Of a stretch of 64,000 nucleotides of DNA, positions 50,001 to 58,245 are shown one piece after another. The notes beneath the pieces are model-generated. The model did not search any database, was not told the origin of the DNA, and was given only the letters and a program-made list of their open reading frames with translations. Position numbers and translations under genes: made by a program. The first letter of the stretch is position 1, and each line of letters starts with the position of its first letter. The DNA is from Allacma fusca (lineage: Eukaryota > Arthropoda > Collembola > Symphypleona > Sminthuridae), in assembly GCA_947179485.1 (NCBI GenBank), contig OX359246.1, positions 49,951,632 through 50,015,631 of the forward strand, in the 5' to 3' direction.

Positions 50001-50960
50001 TCACATGTCCCTACAGTAGCCTGATATTCCAACGTAGCCAACGTTCAAAAATCGTTTTGGTTAGCATTGAGATAACTTATTCCATAATGAGAAAATAGTT
50101 ATGTATATATGTACATCCTACATATTTGCCTTCATACAAGCGCGTTTTCGTGCGGCCTACTATATGCCTATATGACCGCGTGTATGCAGGCGTGCATTCC
50201 TATTTTATAGGCATTTTTTCTGCGAAAACCAGTGCACCCTATTTTGCCTATAATTTTTTCTGCAAATAGCTCGCACCCTATAAATAGGCCTACATGTAGG
50301 ATAGGCTAGCATCTTTGCAACAAACTCCTTTTGGGTGCTAAAATGTCAAACCCATTTTGAACCTGTATCTGCACTTAAATACTCTGGTACTAGCTGTACC
50401 CGTGCAATGCACCTATCAATTAGTAATCAAAACTCCTACTGCTTATCCTGTTCCTTCCGCTTCTTTTTCTTGAACTTCCGTTCTTCATCTTCTTCCACCT
50501 GATTGCTGGCCTTCCGTTTATGAGATTCAACATGAATACTAAAACTTTCGTATGCTTTCGGAGGCAAGGGTGGAGTGTGAGGAGAATAGCTCGGAGATTT
50601 GCCAATAGTTCCACTTTTGACAGACTCTAAATCAAAAGATGACGGTTTCGATGGGATTCTTTCATCTTCCTCGTCACTTTTGATCTCGCCAGCTTCTGGT
50701 TCAGATAACGTTCCCGAAGAAACGTCACTGAGGGCTTCATATTCATCTCTGCGAAGGTTGGACCGGTGCGGACGTGAGTGAACATGTTTGCTAACAGGCC
50801 GAACCTCATTGAATCTATTCATTTCTCTGCTTCGCTCTAATCTGTACGAATACTGAGACCGGTGTCGATGTTGTGGCATCCTCTCACGCATTTGATTGTG
50901 AGAATGGTTTCCGTCAGATTGCCTGTATTGCTCGTTTCGCATATTGGAAGGAAATAATTC
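40997..50960 (-). CDS. Cyclin-dependent kinase 12/13 orthologue (N-terminus incomplete)
   Basis: Nine exons join in phase: 50960-50440, 48532-48416, 48314-47758, 43297-43100, 43013-42850, 42763-42567, 42015-41635, 41562-41293 and 41078-40997, giving about 828 residues. CDK12 with cyclin K phosphorylates the RNA polymerase II C-terminal domain in the nucleus. Diagnostic features are the charged, Pro-rich N-terminal region, GEGTYG loop, VALKK lysine, PITAVRE helix (PITAIRE in vertebrate CDK12), [13 protein letters not shown] and the DCHELWSKK extension typical of CDK12/13. The start codon lies on an unseen exon upstream of 50961. The 3' exons are amplified in the neighbouring array. Vertebrate family members are longer, with more N-terminal and C-terminal low-complexity sequence. 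Confidence 0.93.
41293..41562 (-). CDS. CDK12-like exon: end of kinase domain and C-terminal extension
   Basis: It encodes [36 protein letters not shown] and a short tail to [12 protein letters not shown]. The donor GTAATA overlaps an in-frame TAA, so failure to splice ends the protein here with almost no change. Confidence 0.92.
41635..42015 (-). CDS. CDK12-like exon: activation segment and C-lobe (parent copy)
   Basis: It encodes [20 protein letters not shown], the T-loop [18 protein letters not shown] and [13 protein letters not shown], ending in PALDL. The DFG motif and activation-loop Thr are intact. This is the most upstream of six copies of the exon. Confidence 0.95.
42567..42763 (-). 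CDS. CDK12-like exon: hinge and catalytic loop
   Basis: It encodes [20 protein letters not shown] through [18 protein letters not shown]. The HRD catalytic motif is intact. It is not preceded by an ATG and is visible only through splice sites (CTATTAG and GTAATTAC). It is present once, outside the array. Confidence 0.93.
42850..43013 (-). CDS. CDK12-like exon: lysine and PITAVRE helix
   Basis: It encodes [31 protein letters not shown] and [10 protein letters not shown], followed by donor GTAAGA. The VALKK lysine should bind ATP phosphates, and PITAVRE is the cyclin-binding helix. The preceding intron is only 86 bp. Confidence 0.95.
43100..43297 (-). CDS. CDK12-like exon: start of kinase domain
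   Basis: The 198 bases encode a basic linker ([14 protein letters not shown]), then [14 protein letters not shown] and the ATP-binding loop [14 protein letters not shown]. The acceptor is AAACAAACAG and the donor is GTTTGT. It is separated from the previous exon by a 4.5-kb intron filled with elements L and M. Confidence 0.93.
43298..44386. other. Intron of the CDK12-like gene, right part
   Basis: The stretch holds repeat debris: GGGTCAAAA words near 43530-43580, GCGGTTGGCCTA words near 43670-43735, and a segment at 44155-44255 whose reverse complement recurs at 54236-54340. No coding sequence is recognised. Confidence 0.45.
44155..44255. repeat. Dispersed repeat R, copy 1
   Basis: The segment around AAGTTTCAAGAATTTGTGTA and TTGCCTAGCCATC is the reverse complement of 54236-54340, with scattered differences. 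Its boundaries and class are unknown. Confidence 0.7.
44387..45323. mobile_element. hAT-like element M (GCGATA/TATCG family) with duplicated left end
   Basis: The ends TAGGCATGAGCG are perfect over 12 bases when the right end is read inward. The left 125 bp are present twice in tandem (44387-44511 and 44512-44636). The subterminal word is CGATATATCGGT. The interior carries a decayed E-family left end near 44886 (TAGTGCTTGGACATATTC). No matching target duplication is seen, so the locus was rearranged after insertion. Confidence 0.75.
45055..46190. repeat. Imperfect inverted repeat of M-family right ends
   Basis: The segment 45055-45323 is matched in reverse complement by 45926-46190, with many small differences, around a 600-bp spacer. 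The spacer (45324-45925) begins as a second copy of the M body (compare 44632 onward) and ends with CAATTCA-word sequence of an E-family relative near 45760-45915. Confidence 0.8.
46392..47278. mobile_element. hAT-like non-autonomous element L (887 bp)
   Basis: The inverted ends TAGGGATGGCAAATA are perfect over at least 14 bases. The subterminal word GCGATA/TATCGCC occurs at 46400-46510 and 47175-47275. Ends, word and size resemble element K. No flanking 8-bp duplication is evident. It lies in an intron of the CDK12-like gene. Confidence 0.8.
47279..47757. other. Intron sequence between element L and the Pro-rich exon
   Basis: The sequence is ordinary AT-rich. I see nothing beyond the splice donor of the exon at its right edge. 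Confidence 0.4.
47758..48314 (-). CDS. CDK12-like exon: acidic and proline-rich region
   Basis: The 557 bases between TTTTTAG and GTAAGT encode [18 protein letters not shown], then [15 protein letters not shown], the acidic [14 protein letters not shown] stretch and TPPLPPPL and [11 protein letters not shown]. The Pro-rich modules are like those before the kinase domain in CDK12/13. Confidence 0.85.
48416..48532 (-). CDS. CDK12-like exon: short basic linker
   Basis: The acceptor TTTACAG and donor GTAACG bound 117 bases encoding [17 protein letters not shown] and a KRKRK cluster, a probable nuclear localisation signal. The phase fits both neighbours (two bases carried in and out). It is too short to be found as an open frame and was identified by phase and splice sites. 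Confidence 0.75.
48769..50414. mobile_element. hAT-like element N1 in a CDK12 intron (host of O)
   Basis: The left end CAGTGCATCGCATGGGTAC and the right end read inward (GTGCATTGCACGGGTAC after two bases) agree at 14 of 17. The word is GGGTAC/GTACCC, at 48780-48960 and 50335-50405. The flanks share only about 5 of 8 bases. Its right end lies 25 bp from the splice donor of the N-terminal exon. The left-end sequence recurs at 53311. Confidence 0.65.
49461..50317. mobile_element. hAT-like non-autonomous element O (857 bp)
   Basis: The inverted ends CAAAGATGCTA are perfect over 11 bases and the duplication CAACAAAC is perfect (49453-49460 and 50318-50325). The word is TAGGCCTA/GCCTACAT, at 49490-49620 and 50105-50305. 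It is inserted into N1, within the first recognised CDK12 intron. Confidence 0.95.
50440..50960 (-). CDS. CDK12-like exon: charged N-terminal region
   Basis: The acceptor is TTTGTTTCAG before 50960 and the donor is GTAGGA after 50440. It begins [11 protein letters not shown] and contains Arg/Ser/His-rich sequence, an acidic [16 protein letters not shown] stretch, [15 protein letters not shown] and a Lys-rich end. This matches the low-complexity N-terminal region of CDK12-type kinases. The first recognisable Met is the seventh residue, so an upstream exon is likely. Confidence 0.82.
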
Positions 50961-52913
50961 CTGAAACAAACCCCCAAATAAACCAATTAAAATGCAAGCA
51001 AGTAATTTGCTCACGTAAAAGTTTGTACTATTTCCACATTCTTTAATAAATATGTAGAAACATCAAGAAGCGAAAAATTTTCCACGATAGAATTTTTTAT
51101 ATCAACCTTCCATAATAAAACATGAAAATGTACTTAAGTTACTCAAAATAGGAAGGAAGGTAAAAAATCTTAACTACCTCTTTTGGCTTTAAATAGTTGG
51201 CATACAGGGTAAGGGTAAGAACATGACGAATCTTCAGAAAGAAGAAGAAAATCAGTTCAGAAAAGTATACTTTCGGAGACATGAGTGGTCGAAGGTCATG
51301 TTCACCACTAGATAGAAATGAGTTCAATCAGCACTTATCGTACATACATTCAACTATTGAACTCAAAGGAACAAGTAAAATGAAAGTTGCATGGTCACTA
51401 TTTGAAAAACAGATTAAGGATCTGAAAGAATATCTTTTCGGAGATATGGAAGTCCAAGTTATATCTGTGGTAGCCTAACCTAACAGCTAACCAACAAGAA
51501 GGAACAAGTGCAGTTTACTAGACCTTCCCCGGTTTCATGAAACTTGGTGTACAAAATAAATTCATTTTAGTGCTCATGTGAACCTCCTGTCTGCAGTTAC
51601 ATTTTCATACTGGTGACTGTATCCTTTGATCTTCAAAATTTTTTATACTACGTCACCGAGTCGTGATCAAATCACTGAATTTACCTGTTCACCAAATTCA
51701 TGAAATCGGAGAAGGGCTAGTAATTTGCACTAATACCGTTTTAAATTGGCACAACCTCACCAACAAGAATCGAATTTCAATAAGGTGTGGTAAGTAACTA
51801 AACATGTAGTATCGGAACACAGAAGGTCTGCATTGTCTTGACCTTTGATGTCTCTGAAATCAGCAGCGTCGAATAATAACTAATTATTAAAAACAACAAA
51901 AATATTATAACCTTAATCTACTCCTCAAAAGCGACTGTGTATTACCAAAATTGGTGTTTGAGGGGTAAACTTGATTAATGCCAAAGCGACACCCCTGAAT
52001 AAAGGAGACTTTGAACTCTCATATCTCCGAAGTTTCTCCTCTAAAATGCTTCCAGTCATGATCTATTTAACGGACTTACCCAGTACACCAATTTTCATTA
52101 AAATGTAATAATGGTTGGTAAACTTGAATTGATTCCATTATGTAAATTTGTAGCTATACAGCGGAGCCTCCAAAACTTTTTGAAATCAGTGCAAGGAAAA
52201 GCTGAAGTATATTAATGAGGTGTGAAAAGTGTAGAAATATTTTCTGCACACGCCATTAACTAACGAACTTCTGCCCTAAAAAGACGTAGTTAAATTAGTT
52301 ACAACCAGAATATACGCGTGGTCTGAGATTAAGTATCGTTACGTTAGAACTTCTATTACTAAAAGCAAGGCTGGACGTACCCCCGTATCACGTATTGGCC
52401 TGTATACAGTTTAGTGGAGCTCAGCAGTTTACTTATCAATTTCCTGCACTTAGTTGTTTTCAGCGGAACCACCGACCATTCATTTTAATGAGATGTTTAA
52501 AACAAGCCAACTCCCGATCCCCAAGTCCACACTGTCGAAAGTCGAATCACACCCGCTTCTTTCCTTTATTTCTCCTTCTACCGTCGATGAAGATCGACTG
52601 TCGACAGTGGCGACGTGCCCACGCCAACTGCATTATACGCTCTACTTACATATGTATATATATGCGGAAAACTTAGGTTTCCTTTCTTTGGCTTAGATAT
52701 TTTGGTATTTATGTATGAAACTACTGTATGTACCAGCAACAGCAACCATCAATGCCATCAAATTTATGTAGCACACTTGCATAGGTATATTTTCACAAAA
52801 CCATTGTGTACGCTGGAGTTGGAGGTTGGAGCAAGAGCTTGGCAACAGTGGCAACTGGCAGCTGCAGAAGACAATTTTTTGGCTCCGTAGTAAAAATTCT
52901 AGTACCCTCAGAC
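50961..52913. other. Upstream region or intron of the CDK12-like gene
   Basis: A splice acceptor at 50961-50970 shows that the transcript extends to the right. I could not find the first exon or a promoter. Short frames of about 60-90 codons show no family resemblance. Clusters of GTCGAC/TGGCGACGTG words near 52575-52625 look like transposon debris. Confidence 0.4.
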
Positions 52914-54152
52914 CATACATGGGCACCTCACGACGGATTGAGGGATGCCTCGCCCTCTCCCTCGTCCTCGCCCTCACAAAATGCGAGGGTGAGGGTGAGT
53001 ACACGTTGAATTCATGAAAATGAGGGAGAGGACCAATGGAGAGGATGTGAACGAAAGAGAGAGAGGCAGAGTGCACATATAATCCCTCACGATTTTGTCT
53101 TACCGGAACCTTTATCAAATTAGGAGAGAAAATCTTACATACATTTTTCTGTGTCAAGGCAATCCCATAGCGCCAGCTTCATTCACAGTAATCTAACAAG
53201 TAAACGTCGCAGATTTTCCAAAAACTTCATTGGCCTGTGTAAGCTTTTAGGCTTCACTTTTGCACGTCAAGGGCGTGAACCAAAGTTGGATTCTTTTGCT
53301 GATTTCGAATCAGTGCCTCACATGGGTACAAAAATGTTGTACCTTAATTTGGGTACATAAATGTTGACCTGTACCTGAATACAGTTTCTTTTTTCCTGAA
53401 CCTGTACCTGTTCCCAAACTAAATCGGGAGTACCTATACCTGAAAAGTACCTACATCCAAAATGTACTCAAAAAGGTTTTTGTACCCGGGAATATATTAA
53501 GAGTACCTGGGACAACCAGGGTATATTCAAACGATTGGGCTAAATTAAAGAATGTAAAATGAAACTATAGATGACTATGAATGCTATGAGATATATCAGT
53601 ATTTAAAGTTTAATTTTATTCAAGGTCACTGGGGCCAGAAACAAGACGCAAATTCAAAATTATTCACTATTTCTAAATTAACTATTATTTACAACCTCGC
53701 CAATTAACAAAATATTTTGCTATCGTTTGTTGTGGCTTGAATGGGCTTTTCAGGGTTTCAGAGTGCTACTTAATACACCAGGATTGCGAACAGGACCGAA
53801 CAAGACACTAACAATAAGCAAAGTTGCAGCAACTCTGCTTCCAAAGCGAAATTTAACAATGAGAAGGGTACATTTTGAAGCTGTTGTATTTTTAACGAGT
53901 ATCCGTGAACATTTTTTTTGAAAGCATAGAGAATGTAGAAAATTGTATTAGGGTTTATTTACGTATAACATAAAATAACGAGGGCACTCACGAGGGCGAG
54001 GGAGAGGGGCGAACTTTAAAATTAGCCCCTCACGAGGGTGAGGGCGAGAACAATCCGCAACGTGTCGCTGGATTGATGACGAGGGAGTGCTTGCAGACTA
54101 TGATCTATCCCTCGCACAAAGAGGCAGAGGGAGACAAACAGGCCCATCTATG
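52914..54152. mobile_element. hAT-like element B (1239 bp), inverted relative of A
   Basis: The ends CATACATGGGC and CATAGATGGGC (right end read inward) are those of element A in reverse. The duplication CCTCAGAC is perfect (52906-52913 and 54153-54160). CCCTCG/CGAGGG clusters lie at 52925-53090 and 53975-54130 and align with those of A. The middle differs from A and includes a GGGTAC-rich segment from 53311. Confidence 0.95.
53311..53540. mobile_element. N-family fragment (N2) inside element B
   Basis: It begins CAGTGCCTCACATGGGTAC, close to the left end of N1 at 48769, and continues with GTACCTG/GGGTAC words. I did not find its right end or a target duplication. Confidence 0.55.
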
Positions 54153-54160
54153 CCTCAGAC

Positions 54161-55531
54161 AACCAACCGCCGGCACCTATGAAATCAGTTACTCGCAATC
54201 AGCGATACGCTCATTGTAACATCATTTTCTTCTTGCAGATGGCTAGGCAATCCATACACAAATTCTTGAAACTTTAAACACACAAATGCATCTCACACAT
54301 GCAAATCTTATTCTTCACAAAATCTAGCTAAAAAAGTGTATACACACTAACCATCACATCTATACATAAAAAAATGAGGTTTTAAAAAAACCAAAACGAA
54401 GATGCTTTTACGACTAAAAAGTGAAAAACTAGCATTATTTGGTATGGGAGGAATTAGGGCAATAATGAACGAAACAAAGCATCTCGGGTGCAAACACACA
54501 CGTATACATAATAATAAGATGCAATCTTCGAATTTGCGAGAAGTTGTCGCACTAAGCCAGAAGTACAGCCATAACTATTTAAACAATTTAGAAACGGCAA
54601 CATTTACCTGATTAATAGATTTGGCATTCCTTTTATGATTGTCCTATTGCAATGTATTTCGTTAAATCCATTATTACACCATTTGCCCAACTTCAATTAA
54701 ATTTTATAGATACTGCACTAATAATGCATCATTTTTCCTCCTAGATATAATAAAACGACTCTTTTCCCCACAGCAAAAATTGTATATGCAGTTATTCTTG
54801 GGCATTTTTAATATTTAATATAATACGACCACTGCTAGATTTGTTTTCATTATAAATTCACTGATATGATTAAAACCGGTATTTACTAAGAGTCCAAACT
54901 GTTACCAATTTTATGTGCACATAATTTCTTCTGAAATTCGTACCTTTCACTACTTCAATATGAAAACGTTTATGCAATCTATATGGATACATTACACATG
55001 ATTGCGCGCATAGGATAACCCTCAATAGGGCCAATAGGTGGTCTCAGCAGTTTTCAACTAGTATTTGTACTATGTGCTGGAGGTCTAGTAGGATATTTAT
55101 GTACATATGCCAAGAATGGCAATGGTTCAGCCAATATTTTACTTTGTATGTTTCTGAGGTAATATTACAACAACAGATTGTATCGAATAAACTTAACAAT
55201 ATTCGTATTTGCATCCGAGAAATCAGGACTTTATGTCTACTCATCAGGTCATCAGGTGTGCCTATCTCAAATCAGGACAGTCCTGATGAAATCAGGACTG
55301 ATGGACACCCTACTTAAGACCAAGCACAAGAATAAACTGAAGGATGAAACCCGTAATGCTAAAACTACAGTCCTTCAGTTGCTTCGGAATCAAGCTTTAC
55401 ATAAATTATGCATAAACTTGTATTCAATCACATCGAATCATAGGCTTTTGAAATAATGTTTTTATATCAATGCGGTGAGTAGAATTTCACAATAATATCT
55501 GGTAAAAAACGAAATACACTTATATTTACAG
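54161..55531. other. Repeat debris left of the hAT transposase relic
   Basis: Repeat R copy 2 lies at 54236-54340. At 55230-55310 the palindromic word ATCAGGACTGTCCTGAT recurs several times between AGGTGTGCC and GGACACCCT, possibly a tiny TIR element. No gene is seen. Confidence 0.45.
54236..54340. repeat. Dispersed repeat R, copy 2
   Basis: This is the reverse complement of 44155-44255 with scattered changes. It contains GATGGCTAGGCAATCC and CACAAATTCTTGAAAC. The class is unknown. Confidence 0.7.
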
Positions 55532-57650
55532 GCTTTCGATCCAGCAAAATTCAGGAGTTACCTTATCAAGTGGATCGTAATAACGAATCAACCCTTCCTT
55601 GAAGCTGAGTCAAAGGAATTTCAAGAGCTGTTATTGTATTTGAATTCACGGGCTACTCTACATAGTTCCAGGACTGTCACCCGGGACTTGATGTATGCTT
55701 ATAAGAAAGAAAGGTTGAACAAAAAAGCTGTATTCCAGGTAGCATCTTATCTTACCAACTTTATCTTGTTGGAATTTTGATTTACATATATCTAAAATAT
55801 ATTGCCTGGGAAAGCACGCTTGGTTGCACAAAAAATTTACTCCTAGCTGGCAAAACCACGCAAGTTAAAAGTATTGAATACGGTAATTGTTTAAACAAAT
55901 GTTCTTCATATATAACGTAATTTACTTTTACTCTAGCTCAACATGTGTCAGGCCCTACTTTAAAATTAAATAACACACAAGAAAATGTATTTAACACGAT
56001 TTATATTTTAACAGGTATGGAGTTTTGACAGTAAAACCGCGCGAAGTAGGTTTTTTGCGCATGTGTGCCAAGATCTTCGCCCAACCCGAGGATGAAGGTT
56101 CATATTCAGGTAAAGACATTTCCTTTTGCGGAATTGGGAATGATCGTGTCCCAGATTATGACGTTAATGCGGAAAAATATTTAAGGTTATGTTCACCGAG
56201 AAAACCTCAATAAAATATGCGATCAACTGTGTCTTAAAAGACGATGTGAAGCATATATGGAATTTATCTTTTGATTTGATTAATCGTGGAGGGCTGAGTT
56301 TTACTTTCCCGGCCACAAAACTACCTACCACCAACCTACCACCAAGCCTAGATCTGTTGGTGGTAGGTTATGGGGGTAAGGAATTGGTAGGGTATGGTGG
56401 TAGGATCAGTAGGCAGGGTATTTTGGTAGGATCAGTAGGCAGGGTATTTTGGTAGGGTATCCTGGTAGGGTAAGTTGGTAGGGTATTATGGTAGGGTATT
56501 ATGGTATGGTATGTTGGTACTGTAAGTTGGTAGGGTATAATGGTAGGGTATGTTGGTAGGGTATGTTGGTTGGGTATGTTGGTTGGGTATGTTGATAGGG
56601 TATGTTGGTAGGGGATGTTGGTATGGTCGGGTGGTAGGATATGGTGGTAGGTTTTGGTGGTAGGTTGGTGGTAGGTTGTGGTGGTAGTTTGGTGGTTGGT
56701 TAGTGGTAGGTTGTGGTGGTAGTTTGGTGGTTGGTTAGTGGTAGGTGGTAGTTTGGTGGTAGGTTGGTGGAAATAACACATGTATTACAGCGTTTCTTTG
56801 AGAGGTGGTAGGTTGGTGGTATGTAGTTTTGTGGCCGGGAAAGTAAAACTCAGCCATCGTGGAGAACTGAATTCCTTGTGCGCAAGTGAAAAGAGCTTGG
56901 AAATATTTATGAAAACCGAGGCACAGTGGAAGGATTTGCATCTGCTAATATCAATACTACGGGAATTGTAAAGTGACATATTGAAATACAAATGTATGAT
57001 GCAAGCATATCTCTAATTATTCCATTGTATAACTGGCTCATAGATTCTTTGAACAACTTTAAAGAAGATCACCCGGGATCACTAAAGTATTCCGCTAAAC
57101 AGGACCAAGATACACTGGAAAAATAGCATCCTGATATTGATACCTCCAACTGTTTATTGCCACAGCAATTGACCCGAAGAACAAAATCAAATATTTCAGG
57201 AATCATGGATAGGAAAACAGAAAAATAAAAAACAAAGATATAGTAAGTTCCGCTTACATAGCTCAGCAAATTGGAGATGCGCGTGCAGATCCACAACGTA
57301 ATGTAGAAGATGATTTCGAATCTCACATACTTAGCAAAATTAGCCCCCGGAACGGATCGGATTTTGTAAAATGCTTCCGGGATGAATGCAAAATTTATAC
57401 AAATTTAAGCGAATGGTGTATGGTTAATTCACCGAAGTATCCGATCCTATCCAAAATGGCGAAAAACTACTCGTCTATTAAGTCTACGTTAGTTCAAGTG
57501 GCGAGAAAATACTGAAGCCGACTTACCCTGTCCTACCAGAGACCGTCTTGCTGCTGTTACTAGACCTGCATGTATGACTCTCTGGTGTAAGAATCAGTCT
57601 GATGTTAATGTAGTAGGCCTGGCTGATGTGGAAAAATGTGAGATAGATAA
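55532..57650 (+). pseudogene. hAT-superfamily transposase relic, interrupted by element P
   Basis: The N-terminal part (55532-55738) reads FDPAKFRSYLIKWIVITNQP, LLLYLNSRATLHSSRT and DLMYAYKKERLNKKA, as in hAT transposases. It is flanked by TATTTACAG and CAG/GTAGCA, so it resembles an exon. After a gap, 56193-56291 and 56865-57055 give the middle and SLIIPLYNWLIDSLNNF, then FIATAIDPKNKIKYF near 57150. Near 57415 EWCMVNSPKYPILSKMAKNY matches the hAT C-terminal dimerisation region. Stops and frameshifts break it and the 564-bp element P splits it. It cannot make an active enzyme, but a family like this could have mobilised the short elements in the window. Confidence 0.8.
56292..56855. mobile_element. 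TIR element P with 49-bp ends and 9-bp target duplication
   Basis: The inverted ends start GGCTGAGTTTTACTTTCCCG and match at 48 of 49 positions. The duplication ATCGTGGAG is perfect over 9 bases (56283-56291 and 56856-56864). A 9-bp duplication and long TIRs suggest a Mutator-like element and not hAT. The interior (56340-56830) is built from GGTAGGGTATGTTGGTAGG-type words, G-rich on the plus strand. Long open frames across it on the minus strand are repeat artefacts. Confidence 0.92.
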
Positions 57651-57739
57651 TGAATGTGCTGTTATGACTTGCAAAGCAAAACGAGAAAGGCAATAAATTT
57701 TATTTCAAAGCATGTTTTCTTGAAATATAAATCAAAATG

Positions 57740-57935
57740 CCTTGGTACACGTGGTTAACTACTTGGGATATCCGCGGATTAAATAAGAATTATTTCACCC
57801 GATCCGAAAATTTCGGGTCGGATACTGGAAGGATAAATTTGTTATCCGTAACAGTCACATCAAATATAACAAAATTTTGTATCCGAAAGATATCTGATAC
57901 AGATACGTCAGAATCCGACTCGTGCATACCCTTAA
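57740..57935. repeat. ATCCGGAT-word cluster
   Basis: Words GATATCCGCGGAT, GATCCGAAAATTTCGGGTC and ATCCGAAAGATAT crowd this segment between GGTACACG and CGTGCATACC. It may be a very short TIR element, but no target duplication was found. Confidence 0.45.
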
Positions 57936-58245
57936 AATAGCCAAGCAATTCAAAGACTTCATTCCCTCACTGACTGCTGAGCAGAATGGCTGTCTCTCAC
58001 TGAGGTTCCTGGCTAACTTAAAAGCTACGAATGACTTCATTCCAACTGTATTGCTGCTGGGTATCCTGACACCCTTACGTCACGGCCTTGTAATGTAAGA
58101 CCCACCTGTAGCACCGCTGGAACTGTGCAATTCGACTGGCATCAGCCCCCACAATCCGTTTTTTTGCGTAATTCTGGCTAGACATTGGTATTAGGGTATC
58201 CGCAGTTATAACTAATTAATTATTGCTAATATTGCTTGTTGTGTA

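Noticed and set aside
55230-55313. Small TIR element around ATCAGGACTGTCCTGAT
   Set aside because: Possible inverted ends (AGGTGTGCC and GGACACCCT) match poorly and no target duplication was found.
56368-56781. 137-codon minus-strand protein rich in Thr, Pro and Tyr
   Set aside because: It is the translation of the CCTACC/CATACCC word array of element P and is explained by the repeat period.
56340-56830. Telomere-like repeat
   Set aside because: The words are GGTAGGGTAT and GGTTGGTGGTAGG, not TTAGG or TTAGGG, and they sit inside a TIR element with a target duplication.
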